Origin: Agromyces luteolus
GTDB lineage: Bacteria; Actinomycetota; Actinomycetes; Actinomycetales; Microbacteriaceae
Assembly (NCBI RefSeq): GCF_009729855.1
Contig: NZ_WODA01000020.1
Location: forward strand, 1-50,639
Reading direction: 5' to 3'
Length of the DNA: 50,639 nucleotides
Shown here: positions 7,007 to 14,089 of the stretch, piece after piece
Layout: the number at the start of each line of letters is the position of its first letter
Position numbering within the stretch: the stretch's first letter is position 1
Program-made: the position numbers and the translations under genes
Notes under the pieces: generated by a model
What the model was told of the DNA's origin: nothing
What the model saw: only the letters and a program-made list of their open reading frames with translations
Databases searched by the model: none

Positions 7007-7614
7007 ACCCGCCGGTGTTCGCCCACGGCAACCTGCGCCTCTACCTGCTCGCCCTGCTCGAGGAGCAGCCCCGTCACGGGTACGAGCTGATCCAGGCCCT
7101 GTCCGACCGGTTCGGCGGCACGTACTCGCCGAGCGCCGGCACGATCTACCCGCGCCTCGCCAAGCTCGAGGAGGAGGGGCTCGTGAGCAAGCGCACCGAC
7201 GGACGCAAGTCGGTGTACGAGATCACCGAGGCCGGCCGCGCCGAGCTCGAGTCCCGCCGGCACGAGCTCGACGCCATCGAGGACGACATGACCGACTCGA
7301 TCCGTCGCCTCGCCGACGGCGTCCGCGCCGAGGTCGACTCGGCCATGCGCACGCTCCGGGCCGAACTGGCGAGCGCCGCGCGCGAGGCGCGCAAGGCCGC
7401 GACCACCGAGCCGGCGACCCCGCAGCCGACCGCCGAGTCGACGCGGGCCATGCACGAGGCCGACCTCGCCATCACCGAGTTCCGCCAGCAGATCCGGCTC
7501 GAGCTGCGCAGCCAGGCCAACCGGGGCCGGGTGAGCGCCGACACGGTGTCGCTGCTTCGCACCCGGCTCGCCGACGTGCGCGCCGAGGTCCTGCGGGAGC
7601 TCGCCCAGCGATAA
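7003..7614 (+). CDS. PadR-family transcriptional regulator
   Basis: The 203-residue protein has the PadR winged helix at residues 8-85 (LRLYLLALLEEQPRHGYELI, SAGTIYPRLAKLEEEGLVSK, RKSVYEITEAGR). A long helical C-terminal region of about 115 residues (rich in Arg, Ala and Glu) should form the dimerising coiled coil. It is translationally coupled to the DUF4097 gene through an ATGA overlap. It is the natural candidate to bind the twin CGATATATC sites upstream of that gene. The effector is unknown. Confidence 0.92.
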   Translation: MNPPVFAHGNLRLYLLALLEEQPRHGYELIQALSDRFGGTYSPSAGTIYPRLAKLEEEGLVSKRTDGRKSVYEITEAGRAELESRRHELDAIEDDMTDSIRRLADGVRAEVDSAMRTLRAELASAAREARKAATTEPATPQPTAESTRAMHEADLAITEFRQQIRLELRSQANRGRVSADTVSLLRTRLADVRAEVLRELAQR

Positions 7615-7635
7615 GCACCCACCCGACCGGAAACG

Positions 7636-7689
7636 CATGAGAATCCGGCCGACACATGCGCGTGCGGCGCCATCTGGCGGATTCTCATG
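7636..7689. repeat. intergenic inverted-repeat element, copy A
   Basis: Perfect 12-bp arms CATGAGAATCCG (7636-7647) and CGGATTCTCATG (7678-7689) enclose a 30-nt spacer. It sits between the padR stop and the GNAT gene. A second element with nearly the same arms, the same spacer length and a different spacer sequence lies at 16685-16740. It could act as a terminator, but the large conserved spacer is unusual. Confidence 0.7.
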
Positions 7690-7735
7690 TGCGGGAGACG
7701 CCGCCCGAGCGGATGCGGCGGCATCCGCCCGCGTC

Positions 7736-7790
7736 GAGGGCATGACGGATGTCGGCGGCATCCGCTTGCATGAGGGCATGACGGATGTCG
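7736..7790 (+). repeat. 36-bp in-frame duplication of a translation start region
   Basis: The 19-mer GAGGGCATGACGGATGTCG occurs at 7736-7754 and 7772-7790, period 36 bp. Each copy carries its own ATG in the same frame, encoding MTDV twice at the front of the GNAT protein. Confidence 0.85.
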
Positions 7791-8293
7791 CGCTGCGCCC
7801 CTGGTCCGAGGGCGACCTCGACCTGCTGCGGCGCAACAACGCGCCCGAGCTCATGGAGCACCTCGGCGGCCCCGAGACCGACGAGAAGGTCGTCTCACGC
7901 CACGAGCGATACCTGCGCGGATGGCGCGACGGCTCGTCGCAGATGTACGCGATCGTGACGCCGGAGCATCCGGAGGGCGTCGGCGCGATCGGGTTCTGGC
8001 CGCGCGACGAAGGCGGGCGGGCGCTGTTCGAGGTCGGCTGGACCGTGCAGGCCGCGTTCCAGGGGCGCGGGTACGCGCGGGCCGCGCTCGCGCTCGTGAT
8101 CGACGAGGCCGGCGCCGCCGACGCCGCGCGGCCGATCGCCGCCTACCCGCGCGTCGACAACGAAGCGTCGATCGCGCTCTGCCGCCGGGCCGGGTTCGTG
8201 CTCGAGGGCGTCGAGGAGTTCGAGTACCCGAAGGGCACCTGGCTCGCGTCGAACGTGTGGGTGCTGCCCGCCCCGGGGCCGGCCACGGCGTAG
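7778..8293 (+). CDS. GNAT-family N-acetyltransferase
   Basis: From the second ATG the protein is 171 residues and begins MTDVALRPW, as expected of a GNAT N-terminus (first strand, then RRNNAPELMEHLGG). The acetyl-CoA loop is FQGRGYARAAL (about residues 95-105) and the end of the fold is RVDNEASIALCRRAGFVLEG. The family transfers acetyl from acetyl-CoA to amines; the substrate cannot be read here. A start at 7742 would add 12 residues through a 36-bp duplication, and either ATG may be used; no strong ribosome binding site favours one. The stop codon TAG forms part of the -10 box of the next gene. Confidence 0.88.
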   Translation: MTDVALRPWSEGDLDLLRRNNAPELMEHLGGPETDEKVVSRHERYLRGWRDGSSQMYAIVTPEHPEGVGAIGFWPRDEGGRALFEVGWTVQAAFQGRGYARAALALVIDEAGAADAARPIAAYPRVDNEASIALCRRAGFVLEGVEEFEYPKGTWLASNVWVLPAPGPATA

Positions 8294-8296
8294 CCT
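8291..8296 (+). promoter_or_regulatory. leaderless -10 box TAGCCT for fluC-1
   Basis: TAGCCT ends seven bases before the G of the GTG at 8303, placing the expected transcription start on the start codon. The first three bases are the stop codon of the upstream GNAT gene. Confidence 0.6.
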
Positions 8297-8302
8297 CGAC
8301 GG

Positions 8303-8722
8303 GTGCCCCCCTCCCTCGCGGTCTTCGTCGGCGGTCTCGCCGGCACGGGCCTGCGCCTCGCGCTCGACACCGTGCTGCCGCACGCCGACGACGGCTTCCC
8401 GTGGTCGACGTTGATCGCGAACCTCGTGGGCACGTTCGCGCTCGGCTGGCTCGCCGGCGGGCTCTGGACGAGGCCGGCGATCCCACCCTGGCTCAAGGCG
8501 GGCATCGGCTCCGGCCTCATCGGCTCGTTCACGACGCTCTCGGCCGTCATGGGCGCGGTCGCGATCCTCGACCGCGAGGAGGCGACGGCGCTCGCCGCGC
8601 TCTACCTCGGCGTGTCGCTCGTGGCGGGACTCGCGCTCGCGGCAGCCGGCCTCAAGCTCGGCTCGGCGATCGCGCACCGGCCGATGCCGACCGAGGTCAC
8701 GGACGACGGAGCGACGCTGTGA
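8303..8722 (+). CDS. crcB: FluC/CrcB fluoride channel subunit 1
   Basis: The 139-residue protein has four hydrophobic helices. Family motifs are the N-terminal GGLAGTGLRLAL, the NLVGTFALG helix and GSFTTLSA in TM3. FluC channels are dual-topology dimers that expel fluoride and need two subunits in opposite orientation; Gram-positive bacteria often encode them as adjacent homologues. The TM3 motif has Leu-Ser-Ala where the typical channel has Phe-Ser-Thr, which the second gene retains, so this subunit probably pairs with the next to make an obligate heterodimer. Its GTG start is placed for leaderless expression, and the stop overlaps the next start by four bases. Confidence 0.9.
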   Translation: MPPSLAVFVGGLAGTGLRLALDTVLPHADDGFPWSTLIANLVGTFALGWLAGGLWTRPAIPPWLKAGIGSGLIGSFTTLSAVMGAVAILDREEATALAALYLGVSLVAGLALAAAGLKLGSAIAHRPMPTEVTDDGATL

Positions 8723-9087
8723 GCGCGCTCGTCGCCGCATCGGTGCTGGTCGCCGGCGCCGTGGGCGCCGTCATCCGGTACCTGCTCTCGAAGGCGTACC
8801 CGGTCCGACCCGGGCACCTGCCGGGCGGCATCCTCGTGGTCAACGTCGTGGGGTCCGGCCTCGCCGGCGCCGTCATCGGGCTCGCCGAGCGCGCCGCCGT
8901 CTCCGACGACGTGCGGCTCGTGCTCGTCACCGGGTTCTGCGGCGGGCTCACGACGTTCAGCACGTGGTGCGTCGAGACGATCGAGCTCGCCGACGGCGGG
9001 CGCTGGCGCGCGGCCATCCTCAACGTGCTGGTCACGCTCGCACTCGGCATCGGCGCCGCACTCGGCCTCTACCTGCTCGTGCGCTGA
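8719..9087 (+). CDS. crcB: FluC/CrcB fluoride channel subunit 2
   Basis: The 122-residue protein has four transmembrane helices, with GAVGAVIRYLL, NVVGSGLAG and the full TM3 signature GFCGGLTTFSTW (Phe-box and Thr/Ser for ion passage). It overlaps the first fluC gene at GTGA, so translation is coupled and subunit amounts should match. Together they form the fluoride exporter. No fluoride riboswitch was recognised before the pair. It converges closely (15 bp) on the monooxygenase gene. Confidence 0.93.
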   Translation: MSALVAASVLVAGAVGAVIRYLLSKAYPVRPGHLPGGILVVNVVGSGLAGAVIGLAERAAVSDDVRLVLVTGFCGGLTTFSTWCVETIELADGGRWRAAILNVLVTLALGIGAALGLYLLVR

Positions 9088-9102
9088 CGGCGCGAGATGC
9101 CG

Positions 9103-10272
9103 CTAGATCATCGCCATGATCTGGCGCGCGATCATCCGGCCGGCGCGGCTCGCGCCGATCGTCGAGGCCTGCGGTCCGTAGCCGGCGAGGAAGATCCGCG
9201 GATCGTGCCAGGCGGCACCCTGCCCGACGGTGACGCCGCCGGCCTTCTCGCGGAGCCTCAGCGGGGAGAGGTGACGCAACTCGGGCCGGAAGCCCGTGGC
9301 CCAGATGATCGCATCCGCCTTCGCCTCGCTGCCGTCGGACCAGACCACGCGGTCGGCCTCGATGCGGTCGAACATCGGCTTGGCGACGAGCAGGCCCCGA
9401 TCGATGCCGGCCGCGATGCGGCGGTTCTTCGGCACGCCCGTGCCGCTCACGATCGACGGCAGCGCGCGGCCCGCGCGGGCGGCCTCGTCCTGCCGCGACA
9501 CCGCGGCCGATGCGCCCTCGAGGTCGAGCTCCTGCCGGTCGAGCCAGTCGATCGGTCGGCGCGACACCCAGGTGAGGCCGGATGCCACGCCCTCGAGCTC
9601 GAGCATGAAGCCGATGGCCGAGGTCCCGCCACCGACGACTATCACGTTCTCGTCGCGGAAGTCCTCGGCCGACGCGAAGTCGGACGTGTGCAGGTGACGG
9701 CCGCGGAAGTCGCCCATGCCCGGGTAGTACGGCACGAACGGCGACCCCCACGTGCCCGTGGCGTTGACGAGGAACTGGGCTCGCAGCTCGCCGCGCGGCG
9801 CGGGCGGCGGCGCCGCCGCCTCGAACGTCTTGCGTCGACGGCCGAAGAAGCCGCGGCTCTTCAGCTCCTCGACGGGCTGCGGGCTGAGGTCCTCGTACTC
9901 GATGCGCAGGTCGACGCCGTCGTTGGTGATGCGCCGGACGTCGACCGGGCGGTGCACGTTCAGCCGGTAGTGCTCCTCGAACCTGCCGTAGTAGTCCGCG
10001 ACGACCTCCTTGGCCGGAAGCGTGCGGTCGGCGGTCTCGAAGCTGATGCCGAGCTCCCCCATGCCCGGCAGGTCGTTCACCTTGTGCGCCGTTCCCAGGC
10101 GCAGGGACGACCAACGATGCTGCCACGCGCCACCCGGTCCGGGGGCGCGATCGAGCATGACGAAGTCCTCGTCGGCGACGAGTTCGAAGCGTCGCAGGTA
10201 AAAGGCGACAGACAGCCCCGCCTGTCCGGCACCGATCACCGCGACCTTCACGCGGTCGGGGATCGCATCCAC
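9103..10272 (-). CDS. FAD/NAD(P)-binding monooxygenase-like oxidoreductase
   Basis: The 389-residue form has an N-terminal FAD Rossmann motif VAVIGAGQAGLSVAFYLRR, a second nucleotide-binding site VIVVGGGTSAIGFML near mid-protein and the closing ATGFRPEL segment with AGYGPQASTIGA, all as in flavin-containing monooxygenase-type (FMO/BVMO) enzymes. The substrate is not evident. The start is uncertain: the frame is open up to an ATG at 10353, but the added residues are unlike the family, and the GTG at 10272 (VDAIPDRVKV) gives the usual short lead before the FAD motif. No good ribosome binding site helps decide. The gene stands alone. Confidence 0.85.
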   Translation of the reverse strand: MDAIPDRVKVAVIGAGQAGLSVAFYLRRFELVADEDFVMLDRAPGPGGAWQHRWSSLRLGTAHKVNDLPGMGELGISFETADRTLPAKEVVADYYGRFEEHYRLNVHRPVDVRRITNDGVDLRIEYEDLSPQPVEELKSRGFFGRRRKTFEAAAPPPAPRGELRAQFLVNATGTWGSPFVPYYPGMGDFRGRHLHTSDFASAEDFRDENVIVVGGGTSAIGFMLELEGVASGLTWVSRRPIDWLDRQELDLEGASAAVSRQDEAARAGRALPSIVSGTGVPKNRRIAAGIDRGLLVAKPMFDRIEADRVVWSDGSEAKADAIIWATGFRPELRHLSPLRLREKAGGVTVGQGAAWHDPRIFLAGYGPQASTIGASRAGRMIARQIMAMI

Positions 10273-10376
10273 CCCACCATCCCACCATGTCCGGAGGGGT
10301 GCTCCGGGCCACTTCGCGGCGTCCACAGGGCCTCCACAGCGCCGCCGTGGCATCCGATCGGCCCCTGAGGCGGTGG

Positions 10377-10382
10377 TAAACT
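10377..10382 (+). promoter_or_regulatory. -10 box TAAACT for the DUF3073 gene
   Basis: TAAACT sits in TGGTAAACTACCA, itself a short palindrome. It gives a leader of about 70 nt with an AAGGGGG ribosome binding site before the ATG. No convincing -35 is seen. Confidence 0.5.
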
Positions 10383-10458
10383 ACCAGCCGGGATTGTTCA
10401 TATCAAAGAGCCGGGTGACGTCCATCCCATCCGGCCAGACGTCGTAAGGGGGTCACGC

Positions 10459-10656
10459 ATGGGGCGCGGCCGTCAGAAAGCCAAGCACACCAAGGTCGCT
10501 CGGGAGCTGAAGTACTTCAGCCCGGCCACCGACTACAGCGCGCTCGAGCGCGAGCTCACGGCTTCGCATGACCACACCGACGAAGAGATGTCGAAGTGGG
10601 CGGAATACGCCGACGACGACTCCTACGTCCACGACGACGGGTCCCACCGCTCCTGA
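10459..10656 (+). CDS. DUF3073 domain-containing small protein
   Basis: The 65-residue protein begins MGRGRQKAKHTKVARELKYF, a basic N-terminus, and ends in an acidic, Asp-rich tail (YADDDSYVHDDG). This is the full length and pattern of the actinobacterial DUF3073 family, whose function is unknown; it is highly conserved and often sits beside purM, which lies nearby on the other strand here. The charge split suggests binding to nucleic acid or ribosome, but that is inference. AAGGGGG precedes the ATG. Confidence 0.93.
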   Translation: MGRGRQKAKHTKVARELKYFSPATDYSALERELTASHDHTDEEMSKWAEYADDDSYVHDDGSHRS

Positions 10657-10758
10657 TCATCCCCGGCTGAGCGGCGCACCCCAGCGGTCGCCGTTCCGGG
10701 TTCTCCGCGTGCCCGCGCGATCGCCCCGCGTCCCGGCGGCGCGGTCGCGGCGCGCGCG

Positions 10759-11418
10759 TCAGCCCCGGAGCATCCGCCTGAGCCCGAGGCCCGTCACGAG
10801 CGCCATCGTGACCGCCATGAGCACACCGGATGCCGCGAAGAGGGCGAACACGACCGGTGCGGGCGTGCCCACGTCGACGATCGGCGACGGCGCGAACGTG
10901 AACGGCAGGCCCGCGAGCCAGGCGACCATGCCGAGCGGCACCCACCGCCATGCGCGCGGGACGCCGACCGCGGCGAGAACGGGCCACTGCGCGAGCGGGA
11001 TGCTCGCGAGCAGCCCGAGCCCGCCGATCCCGACGAGCATCCACGTCGTCGGCAGCGCCCAGTCGACCGCGACCCCGAGGTCGGCGAGCGTCGAGGGCAG
11101 CATCCCGATGGCCCAGGCGGCGGATGCCGCGCCCGCCGTCACCGCGACCCACCGGCCGACCGGCACCGCGGCCGGTCCGCCGCGCAGCCCGAGGGACTGG
11201 CCGAGGCCCAGCAGGGCCCCCTCTCCCGCGCCGAAGGCGACCAGCAGGAACCAGGCGGACCACCCCGAGAGCTCGGCGGCGTCGGCGAGCGCGAAGCCCG
11301 TCACCGGAACCAGGAAGCCGACGCTCTCGCCGAGCACCGTGCCGACGACCCAGCGGGCGAGCCGGAACGTGCGCGCCGCGGCAGGAGCCTCGGTCCGAGC
11401 CGGGGAGATGTCGCTCAC
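10759..11418 (-). CDS. multi-pass membrane protein of unknown function
   Basis: The 219-residue protein has six to seven predicted helices rich in Ala, Gly, Leu and Val (for example VVGTVLGESVGFLVPVTGF and WMLVGIGGLGLLASIP) with a cytoplasmic basic end (GLRRMLRG). I do not recognise a family or any catalytic motif. Its length and the helix-rich layout resemble small actinobacterial permease-like hypotheticals. The GTG start has TAGCGT seven bases upstream, so expression may be leaderless. The 10657-10758 gap to DUF3073 holds nothing clear. Confidence 0.7.
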   Translation of the reverse strand: MSDISPARTEAPAAARTFRLARWVVGTVLGESVGFLVPVTGFALADAAELSGWSAWFLLVAFGAGEGALLGLGQSLGLRGGPAAVPVGRWVAVTAGAASAAWAIGMLPSTLADLGVAVDWALPTTWMLVGIGGLGLLASIPLAQWPVLAAVGVPRAWRWVPLGMVAWLAGLPFTFAPSPIVDVGTPAPVVFALFAASGVLMAVTMALVTGLGLRRMLRG

Positions 11419-11425
11419 ACCGCCG

Positions 11426-11431
11426 ACGCTA
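11426..11431 (-). promoter_or_regulatory. leaderless -10 box TAGCGT
   Basis: On the minus strand TAGCGT-N7-GTG positions the transcription start at or next to the start codon of the membrane protein gene at 11418. Confidence 0.5.
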
Positions 11432-11501
11432 GTTCCCGCGGCGACGCCGTCTCACGGCCGATGGTCCCCCGGGCACCAGCTCGGGCTCGGGCTCCGGACG
11501 C

Positions 11502-12275
11502 TCAGCCGTCCGACTGCGCCGCGCGCCACTCGGCCGTGGCCTCCGCGAACCGCTCGAGCTCGTCGAGCGTGCCGCCCGCGGTGATCGCCCGCAGGACGAC
11601 CTCGTCGACCACGCCGTCGTAGGCGTGCAGGGCGGACTCGCCGTTGATCGTCGCGTCGATCGGCTGCACGCCGAGGCGGGCGAAGTTGGCCGCGTACGAC
11701 ACGTACGAGCCGTACCGGTCGGCCTCCTTCTGCAGGGCCGCGCGGGCGGCGCCGTCGGAGATCGTGCGCACGTAGAACACCCCGCGCACTCGCCCGGCGC
11801 GCGCGCCGGCGTCTCGTCGCAGGTCGTCCATGGCGTCGGCCGCTGCGGCGGGCGTCAGCCAGTTCAGCACGACGGCATCGGCGAGCTCGGCCGCGAGCCG
11901 CCGCATCCGCGGCCCGAGGGCGCCGACCGCGATGCCCGCGTCGGTGCGACCGCGGAGCTCTGCGACGGCGTCGGCCATCGCGCCGACGGGGTGGTGCGTG
12001 CCGCCCGATCCGATGCCGATCGTCGTGCGCTCGGCCGGGATGCCGGCGAGGTCGAGGTTCGCAACCGGGCGACGGTCGATCGGGATCACGCCCGTCGCGA
12101 GTCGGAGACGCTCGGTCGACGCGGCGACCACGCGCAGGCCCGCGAGCGAGTCACCGCCCGGGACGTCGTTCAGCCAGAGCCCGTCGAAGCCGAGGCGCTC
12201 GATCCGTGGGGCGAGCGCCCGCAGCGTCTCCGAAGACGTGGTGCCCGGGAGCCCGATCGAGACGGCGGCGCGCAT
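11502..12275 (-). CDS. LLM-class (luciferase-like) flavin-dependent oxidoreductase
   Basis: The 257-residue protein shows the TIM-barrel pattern of bacterial luciferase-like F420/FMN enzymes: VSIGLP at strand 1, LGFDGLWLNDV, STERLRLATGVIPI, TIGIGSGG and DAVVLNWLTP. It is shorter than the usual 290-350 residues. Cofactor (F420 or FMN) and substrate cannot be fixed from sequence. It begins four bases after the purM stop on the same strand with no clear ribosome binding site, so it is probably translated by coupling from purM. Confidence 0.85.
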   Translation of the reverse strand: MRAAVSIGLPGTTSSETLRALAPRIERLGFDGLWLNDVPGGDSLAGLRVVAASTERLRLATGVIPIDRRPVANLDLAGIPAERTTIGIGSGGTHHPVGAMADAVAELRGRTDAGIAVGALGPRMRRLAAELADAVVLNWLTPAAAADAMDDLRRDAGARAGRVRGVFYVRTISDGAARAALQKEADRYGSYVSYAANFARLGVQPIDATINGESALHAYDGVVDEVVLRAITAGGTLDELERFAEATAEWRAAQSDG

Positions 12276-12279
12276 GCGA

Positions 12280-13392
12280 TCAGCCCGCGTAGCCGCCGAC
12301 GAGGCGGACCGCGCCGCCGTCCACGCCCTTGGCGCCCTGCTCCCAGCCGGATGCCGCGGCGTCGCGCTCGCCGGTCGAGACCGTGCCGACCTGCCAGGCG
12401 GGCAGGCCGAGCGTGCCGAGCTCGGCGATGACGGATGCCGCGGCATCCGCTGCGACGACCGCGAAGAAGCCGATGCCGAGGTTCCAGGTGCCCTCGGTCG
12501 ACTCGAGCGTCGTGCCCGCGAGGTCGTTCAGCACGCGGAACACGGGCTGCGGCGACCAGGTCGAGCGGTCGACCTCGACCCATGAACCGCGCGGCAGCAC
12601 GCGCGCGAGGTTCGCGGCGATCCCGCCGCCGGTGACGTGCGAGAGCGAGTGCACGGCCGTGCCGAGGGTGTCGTGGGCGAGGAGGCGCACGAGCGGTCCG
12701 GAGTAGAGGCGCGTGGGCTCGAGGAGCGCCTCGCCCCACGTCGTGCCGAGGTCGGCCGAGGCATCCGCGTACGAGAGCTTCGCGTTCGAGAGGATGTGCC
12801 GGACCAGGGAGTAGCCGTTGGAGTGCAGGCCCGACGACTCGATCGCGACGACGACGTCGCCGTCTCGCACGCGCTCGGCGCCGAGGGCGCGGTCGGCTTC
12901 GACCACGCCCACCGCGGCACCCGCGACGTCGTAGTCGTCGACGCCCATGAGGCCGGGGTGCTCGGCGGTCTCGCCGCCGACGAGCGCCGTGCCGGTCTCG
13001 GCGCACGCTCGCGCGATTCCCGTGACGATCGCCGCGATGCGGTCGGGCACGACCTTGCCGCAGGCGATGTAGTCCGTCATGAAGAGCGGGGTCGCGCCGA
13101 CCACCACGATGTCGTCGACGACCATGCCCACCAGGTCTTGGCCGATCGTGTCGTGGATGTCGAGCGCCTGCGCGATCGCGATCTTGGTGCCGACGCCGTC
13201 GGTCGAGGTCGCGAGCAGGGGGCGCGCGTAGTCCTTCGCGAACGAGAGGTCGTAGAGGCCGGCGAAGCCGCCGACCCCGCCGAGCACGTTCGGGCCGTGC
13301 GTGTTCGCGACCGCTTCCTTCATCAGCTCGACGGCGAGGTCGCCGGCGGCGGTGTCGACTCCGGCAGCGGCATAGGACGAGTTCGCGCTCAC
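12280..13392 (-). CDS. purM: phosphoribosylformylglycinamidine cyclo-ligase
   Basis: PurM (370 residues) makes aminoimidazole ribonucleotide from FGAM with ATP, step 5 of de novo purine synthesis. Diagnostic motifs run in order: STDGVGTKIAIAQALD, DDIVVVGATPLFMTDY, ALVGGETAEHPGLM, SSGLHSNGYSLVR, HVTGGGIAANLARVLP and GIGFFAVV. Length and order match the family. The GTG start is preceded by TACCCT-N6, fitting leaderless expression. The LLM oxidoreductase follows four bases after the stop. An 18-bp palindrome carrying the GGATGCCGC word lies within its coding sequence. Confidence 0.97.
   Translation of the reverse strand: MSANSSYAAAGVDTAAGDLAVELMKEAVANTHGPNVLGGVGGFAGLYDLSFAKDYARPLLATSTDGVGTKIAIAQALDIHDTIGQDLVGMVVDDIVVVGATPLFMTDYIACGKVVPDRIAAIVTGIARACAETGTALVGGETAEHPGLMGVDDYDVAGAAVGVVEADRALGAERVRDGDVVVAIESSGLHSNGYSLVRHILSNAKLSYADASADLGTTWGEALLEPTRLYSGPLVRLLAHDTLGTAVHSLSHVTGGGIAANLARVLPRGSWVEVDRSTWSPQPVFRVLNDLAGTTLESTEGTWNLGIGFFAVVAADAAASVIAELGTLGLPAWQVGTVSTGERDAAASGWEQGAKGVDGGAVRLVGGYAG
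12432..12449. repeat. 18-bp perfect palindrome in purM
   Basis: CGGATGCCGCGGCATCCG, the full palindromic form of the window-wide word, encodes part of an Ala-Asp-Ala-Ala-Ala-Ser stretch here on the minus strand. Confidence 0.85.
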
Positions 13393-13398
13393 CCGACA

Positions 13399-13404
13399 AG
13401 GGTA
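13399..13404 (-). promoter_or_regulatory. leaderless -10 box TACCCT for purM
   Basis: Minus-strand TACCCT-N6-GTG puts the expected +1 at the first base of the purM start codon at 13392. Confidence 0.6.
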
Positions 13405-13449
13405 CCCGCGCGGCGCGCGCCGCTCGGGCCCGCTGTCGGAGGCCGGCGG

Positions 13450-13455
13450 TAGAAT
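13450..13455 (+). promoter_or_regulatory. leaderless -10 box TAGAAT
   Basis: TAGAAT-N6-ATG places +1 on the A of the ATG at 13462. It is the best -10 match in this divergent gap with purM; the two divergent -10 boxes are 45 bp apart. Confidence 0.65.
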
Positions 13456-13461
13456 CCGTGC

Positions 13462-14079
13462 ATGCACGCGGGTGCCACGCCATCGTGGGTGATTCGCGAG
13501 AATGCGAGCACCGGAGCCCTCCTCGCCCTCTACCTGCGGGAGGTGCTCGGCGTCGCGTCGCCCGCCGAACTTCCGCGGCTCCGCGACGTGGGGCGCATCG
13601 GCCCCGAGGGCTCGCGCGACGTCGACGCGCACGACACCCTCGAGAAGCAGTGGCGCGAGTGGTGGTCGATGACCATCGAGCCCGAGGCGCACCCGTCGCC
13701 GGTGCCGCTCGAGCTCGTCGAGGAGTTCGGCACCGCCGTCGCGCTTCCCGTCACCGGCGCAAAGGCGCTCGCGGCCGCCATCCGCCCGCACGCCGAGGCC
13801 GGACTCGCCTGGGCCGAGTGGGCGCACGAGCGCTACCGCACGGCCTCCGCCGCCCGCTCGGGCGACACCTACCGCGCCTACGCGGGCTCGATCGCCGAGC
13901 ACGAGCGCGAGGTCGGCCGGCGCGCGCACTCGTTCGAGTTGAACGTCGAGGTGCTGCCGCTCGCGGCATCCGGCATCTGGTGGATCGGCGAGAAGACCGT
14001 CGCCGTCACCGACTCGCTGCGATCGGATGCCGCGGCGTTCGACGACGCGATCCACCCGATCATCGCCGAGCTGGCCTGA
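13462..14079 (+). CDS. conserved hypothetical protein
   Basis: The 205-residue soluble protein is rich in Ala, Glu and Trp, with motifs such as QWREWWSMTIEPEAHPSP and ASGIWWIGEKTVAVTDSL. I see no signal peptide, membrane helix or catalytic signature, and do not recognise the family; related actinobacterial proteins are sometimes labelled zinc-binding dehydrogenase, but no zinc ligands or Rossmann motif are present. The ATG at 13462 lies six bases after a TAGAAT box. It is divergent from purM and converges on the acyltransferase. Confidence 0.8.
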   Translation: MHAGATPSWVIRENASTGALLALYLREVLGVASPAELPRLRDVGRIGPEGSRDVDAHDTLEKQWREWWSMTIEPEAHPSPVPLELVEEFGTAVALPVTGAKALAAAIRPHAEAGLAWAEWAHERYRTASAARSGDTYRAYAGSIAEHEREVGRRAHSFELNVEVLPLAASGIWWIGEKTVAVTDSLRSDAAAFDDAIHPIIAELA

Positions 14080-14089
14080 GAGAGGTTCG

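Noticed and set aside
7636..7689. Integron attC or tRNA-like element
   Set aside because: No GTTRRRY/RYYYAAC ends and no cloverleaf; no integrase in the window.
8200..8302. Fluoride riboswitch before the fluC pair
   Set aside because: The region is the coding end of the GNAT gene and the promoter places +1 on the start codon, leaving no room for an aptamer.
13462..14079. Zinc-binding alcohol dehydrogenase
   Set aside because: No GxGxxG Rossmann motif, no Cys/His zinc ligands and only 205 residues.
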